Notes under the pieces: generated by a model
Database searches by the model: none
Seen by the model: only the letters and a program-made list of their open reading frames with translations
Told to the model about the DNA's origin: nothing
Position numbers and translations under genes: made by a program
Assembly (NCBI GenBank): GCA_035620975.1
Contig: DASPFV010000007.1
Location: 1 to 9,093 of the forward strand
DNA length: 9,093 nucleotides
Direction: 5' to 3'
From: DASPFV01 sp035620975
Lineage (GTDB): Bacteria; Acidobacteriota; Vicinamibacteria; Vicinamibacterales; 2-12-FULL-66-21
Part shown: positions 6,810 through 9,093 of the stretch, one piece after another
Numbering within the stretch: the first letter of the stretch is position 1
Layout: every line of letters starts with the position of its first letter

Positions 6810-6813
6810 CCAT

Positions 6814-8397
6814 GTGCACAGAACTCTCCTCCGGACCATGATGGTCGTGCTTGTGACGAGCGTAACCGCCAGCGCACAGGTGAAGACGACGGGTGGCATG
6901 GTCAAGGGCTCCGCCACGCCGGATGGCCGCGTCCGCATCTTCAAGGGCATCCCTTTCGCCGCGCCGCCGGTCGGCGCCGCGCGCTGGACGGAACCCCGAC
7001 CCGCCCTCCCCTGGACGGACGTCCGCGACGCGACCGAGTTCGGCCGTCAGTGCATGCAGGGGCCCATCTTCGGCGACATCACGTTCCCCCATCCGCCCAG
7101 CGAGGACTGCCTGACGCTCAACATCTGGACCCCGGCCAGGGATGCCGGCGAGCGGTTGCCGGTCATGGTGTGGATTCACGGCGGGGGCTTCCAGGCCGGC
7201 GCCGGCGCCGAACCCCGGCACGAAGGCGAACCGCTCGCACGCAAGGGCGTCGTCCTCGTGACGTTCAACTACCGCCTCGGGGTCTTCGGGTTCATGGCCC
7301 ACCCCGAGCTCACGCGCGAGTCCGCCCGCAACGCCTCGGGCAACTACGGCATGCTCGACCAGGTGGCCGCGCTCCGCTGGGTCAGCGACAACATCGCGGC
7401 GTTCGGCGGCGACCCGGGCAACGTCACCATCTTCGGAGAATCGGCGGGCTCCTTCGCCGTCAGCGCACTCATGGCCTCGCCGCTCGCCGCCGGGCTCTTC
7501 CACAAGGCCATCGGCGAGAGCGGCGCGTTCTTCACCGCTGGCACCGGGACTCTCGCGCTGCGTCCGCTGCGGGCGGCCGAGCAGCAGGGCCTCGAGTTCG
7601 CGGCCTCGCTCGGCGCCGAGTCGCTCACCGCGCTGCGCGCAAAGCCGGCCGACGAAGTCCTGCAGGCGGCGCTCAAGACCCAGCCATGGTTCGCGCCTGT
7701 GATCGACGGTTATTTCCTCCGCGAAGACGCGTCCAGCGTCTACGCCAGCGGCCGACAGGCCCGCGTCCCGCTGCTGGCCGGGTGGAACGCGGACGAGAGC
7801 CGCGCCGGCGTCGTGCTCGGGAAACAAACGCCCACTGCAGCGAGCTTCACGGACAGCACCCGCAAGCGCTTCGGTGCACACGCGGACGCGATTCTGAAAG
7901 CCTATCCCGCCGGAAGCGACGCGGAGGCGCTGGAATCCGCGGCCGCGCTGGCCGGCGATCTCTTCATCGGGCACAACACCTGGAAATGGCTCGAGATGCA
8001 CGCGCGAACCGGCCGCTCGCCCGTGTACCGCTACTCTTTCGACCGGAAGATCCCCGTCGCGCCGGGCACCATGATCAACGGCAGACCCGCGACATCACGG
8101 GACGTCGGCGCCCGGCACGCCGGCGAGATCGAGTACGTCTTCGGGGCCCTCGACTCCCTCCCCACCGTGCCGTGGGAAGACAGCGATCGCAGGCTGTCGG
8201 ACGCGATGATGACCTATTGGACCAATTTCGCACGCTCGGGGGATCCGAACGGCGCCGGCCTGCCGAAGTGGCCGCGCTACGACAGCGGCGGCCGCGTGTT
8301 GCACCTGGACGAGACGATTCGAGATGCGGCGGACGAGCGGCGCCCGCGCTACGAGGCGCTCGACGTGTTCATGGAGGAGCAGCGCAAGCGGCAGTGA
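6814..8397 (+). CDS. Secreted type B carboxylesterase / alpha-beta hydrolase
   Basis: A 527-residue carboxylesterase of the cholinesterase/para-nitrobenzyl esterase family, expected to hydrolyse carboxylic esters outside the cytoplasm. A signal peptide covers about residues 1-22 (hydrophobic core MMVVLVTSVTASAQ). Family landmarks appear in order: FKGIPFAAPPVG at 43-54, SEDCLTLNIWTP at 96-107, oxyanion-hole HGGGF at 122-126, nucleophile elbow GESAG at 208-212 with Ser210, acid Glu328 in NADES, and His435 in ARHAGEIEYVFG. The triad is complete. Cys80 and Cys99 match the conserved N-terminal disulphide pair. Length is normal for the family. I chose GTG at 6814 because of its AGAGGA site and good signal peptide; an in-frame ATG at 6787 lies inside the palindromic element and would add an unlikely charged N terminus, while ATG 6838 would shorten the signal peptide. 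It stands alone on the plus strand; its natural substrate is unknown. Confidence 0.93.
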   Translation: MHRTLLRTMMVVLVTSVTASAQVKTTGGMVKGSATPDGRVRIFKGIPFAAPPVGAARWTEPRPALPWTDVRDATEFGRQCMQGPIFGDITFPHPPSEDCLTLNIWTPARDAGERLPVMVWIHGGGFQAGAGAEPRHEGEPLARKGVVLVTFNYRLGVFGFMAHPELTRESARNASGNYGMLDQVAALRWVSDNIAAFGGDPGNVTIFGESAGSFAVSALMASPLAAGLFHKAIGESGAFFTAGTGTLALRPLRAAEQQGLEFAASLGAESLTALRAKPADEVLQAALKTQPWFAPVIDGYFLREDASSVYASGRQARVPLLAGWNADESRAGVVLGKQTPTAASFTDSTRKRFGAHADAILKAYPAGSDAEALESAAALAGDLFIGHNTWKWLEMHARTGRSPVYRYSFDRKIPVAPGTMINGRPATSRDVGARHAGEIEYVFGALDSLPTVPWEDSDRRLSDAMMTYWTNFARSGDPNGAGLPKWPRYDSGGRVLHLDETIRDAADERRPRYEALDVFMEEQRKRQ

Positions 8398-8847
8398 AGC
8401 AGCGCGTCGGCGGCGGCCACGGGCTTGCTGCAGCCGGCGCAACGCGGATCGCCGGCCCGTGGCTCCTCCCCCGTCCGCCTGATAGGGGATTTCCCTGAGA
8501 CCCGCCAGCCATCACCTGATCCGCGATACAGACCAGTTCCAGCGCACGGGCTGCCGGGCTGGATGCCCGTATACCCCCCCGTAGCTTTCCCGCGCGCGCT
8601 CCGGACTCGACCGGATGGTCAAACCGGCCGCGATCCGGCATTCTCTTGTCGAACGGGATCGTCAGCGCGCCTCGCGTTGAACCACCTGCCACTGGTCTGG
8701 ATGCCGCGCTTGCCGCCGCCTCAGACCTTGTCGCTGCGAGAGGCCGCGGGCGGTCCCTTCATCTTTTGTGTGCAGCCTCCGTTCTCGCTGCTCCCTCCGG
8801 GAACCCTGACCCAGGGCTCGGACCCTGAGCCTCCAGCCGCTTCCCTC
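8398..8847. other. 450-bp intergenic region without a convincing gene
   Basis: This gap separates the convergent carboxylesterase and response regulator genes. Short open frames on both strands lack ribosome sites and recognisable protein character. It does hold several symmetrical stretches: a 9-bp hairpin at 8416-8463, AGGGGATTTCCCT at 8484-8496, ACGGGC/GCCCGT at 8546-8551 and 8565-8570, and small adjacent hairpins near 8792-8835 (CCCTG-ACC-CAGGG and a GGCTC/GAGCC pair). These could be terminators of the two convergent genes, or contain a small RNA; nothing decides between them. Confidence 0.5.
8416..8463 (+). terminator. Possible hairpin terminator of the carboxylesterase
   Basis: GCCACGGGC (8416-8424) pairs perfectly with GCCCGTGGC (8455-8463) around a 30-base loop that itself contains GCCGGC. 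It begins 18 bases after the esterase stop codon, the right place for a terminator, but is followed by TCCTCCCCC rather than a T tract, so termination would be weak or factor-assisted. Confidence 0.4.
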
Positions 8848-9093
8848 TCAGACAATGATGCCCTTGCGCACCGCGTAGAGCACGATTTCGGCGGTGTTGT
8901 GCAGGTTGAGCTTCTGCATCAGGTTCGCGCGGTGGGTCTCGACCGTCGACAATCCCACGTCGAGCAGCGTCGCGACCTCCTTGTTCGAGCGTCCTTCCGC
9001 CAGCAGCTGGAGCACTTCCTTCTCGCGATCCGTCAGCAGGTGATAGGAGTCGGTGAGCCCCCGCTGCTGGAGCCGACGGACGTAGTCCTCGAC
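8848..9093 (-). CDS. NarL/LuxR-family response regulator, C-terminal DNA-binding part (runs off right edge)
   Basis: The minus strand is open from the right edge to a TGA at 8848-8850 and gives 81 residues. They form a full LuxR-type helix-turn-helix: LTDREKEVLQLLAEGRSNKE at 20-39, then VATLLDVGLS, the recognition helix STVETHRANLMQKL at 49-62, and a closing helix TAEIVLYAVRKGII. The spacing and residues (T-x-R-E-x-E-V-L, then V-x-x-H) are those of NarL/FixJ response regulators. The remaining N-terminal fragment (VEDYVRRLQQRG) resembles the linker after a receiver domain, so the missing part is most likely a phosphorylated receiver domain paired with a sensor kinase. Whether a receiver exists lies outside the window. 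Its targets are unknown. Confidence 0.9.
   Translation of the reverse strand, partial: VEDYVRRLQQRGLTDSYHLLTDREKEVLQLLAEGRSNKEVATLLDVGLSTVETHRANLMQKLNLHNTAEIVLYAVRKGIIV

Noticed and set aside
6691..6813. Esterase start upstream of or inside the palindromic element
   Set aside because: It would put the repeat in front of the signal peptide; GTG 6814 has its own ribosome site and gives a normal export signal.
6784..8001. 405-residue minus-strand open frame opposite the carboxylesterase
   Set aside because: Antisense shadow; the plus strand has the full esterase triad.
8646..8828. 60-residue plus-strand open frame in the convergent gap
   Set aside because: Starts with TTG, no ribosome site and low-complexity Ala/Gly/Pro-rich composition.
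1..9093. CRISPR array, integrase, toxin-antitoxin pair or phage genes
   Set aside because: No direct-repeat array, recombinase motif or small paired genes of this kind were seen on either strand.

Overview
This is a GC-rich bacterial chromosomal window with tightly packed genes. The gene mix is two GT2 glycosyltransferase genes beside a multi-pass membrane protein, a DUF1593/Sde182-type secreted protein, a BON-domain protein, a secreted type B carboxylesterase and a NarL/LuxR response regulator. Together with the base composition this suggests a soil-type Gram-negative such as an Acidobacteriota (Vicinamibacteria-like) lineage. That placement is an inference; no taxonomic marker gene lies in the window.

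Layout. Positions 1-3943 (minus strand, read right to left) hold a polysaccharide-type gene cluster. It runs from a single-domain GT2 glycosyltransferase (2975-3943), through an 856-residue protein with two GT2 domains (408-2978), to the N-terminal part of a multi-pass membrane protein (1-402) that runs off the left edge. The first two overlap by four bases and the second and third are five bases apart, so they look like one translationally coupled operon for making or decorating a surface glycan. Positions 4160-5779 (minus) encode an exported DUF1593 protein, behind a consensus -10 box placed so close to the start codon that the mRNA may be nearly leaderless. Positions 5917-6567 (minus) encode an exported protein with two BON domains, a very strong ribosome binding site and a hairpin terminator. 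Positions 6814-8397 (plus) encode an exported type B carboxylesterase with a complete catalytic triad. Positions 8398-8847 appear non-coding, with several inverted repeats. Positions 8848-9093 (minus) are the C-terminal DNA-binding end of a NarL/LuxR-family response regulator that runs off the right edge.

The most unusual structure is an 83-bp palindromic element at 6721-6803. Its 18-base arms are perfectly complementary (25-base arms with two unpaired or wobble positions) around a 33-base tip. It lies exactly between a consensus TATAAT box and the ribosome binding site of the carboxylesterase, so the predicted transcript would begin with this hairpin. It resembles a REPIN-like or MITE-like mobile repeat and also supplies a misleading in-frame ATG. 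No complete novel multi-gene defence or mobile system is visible.
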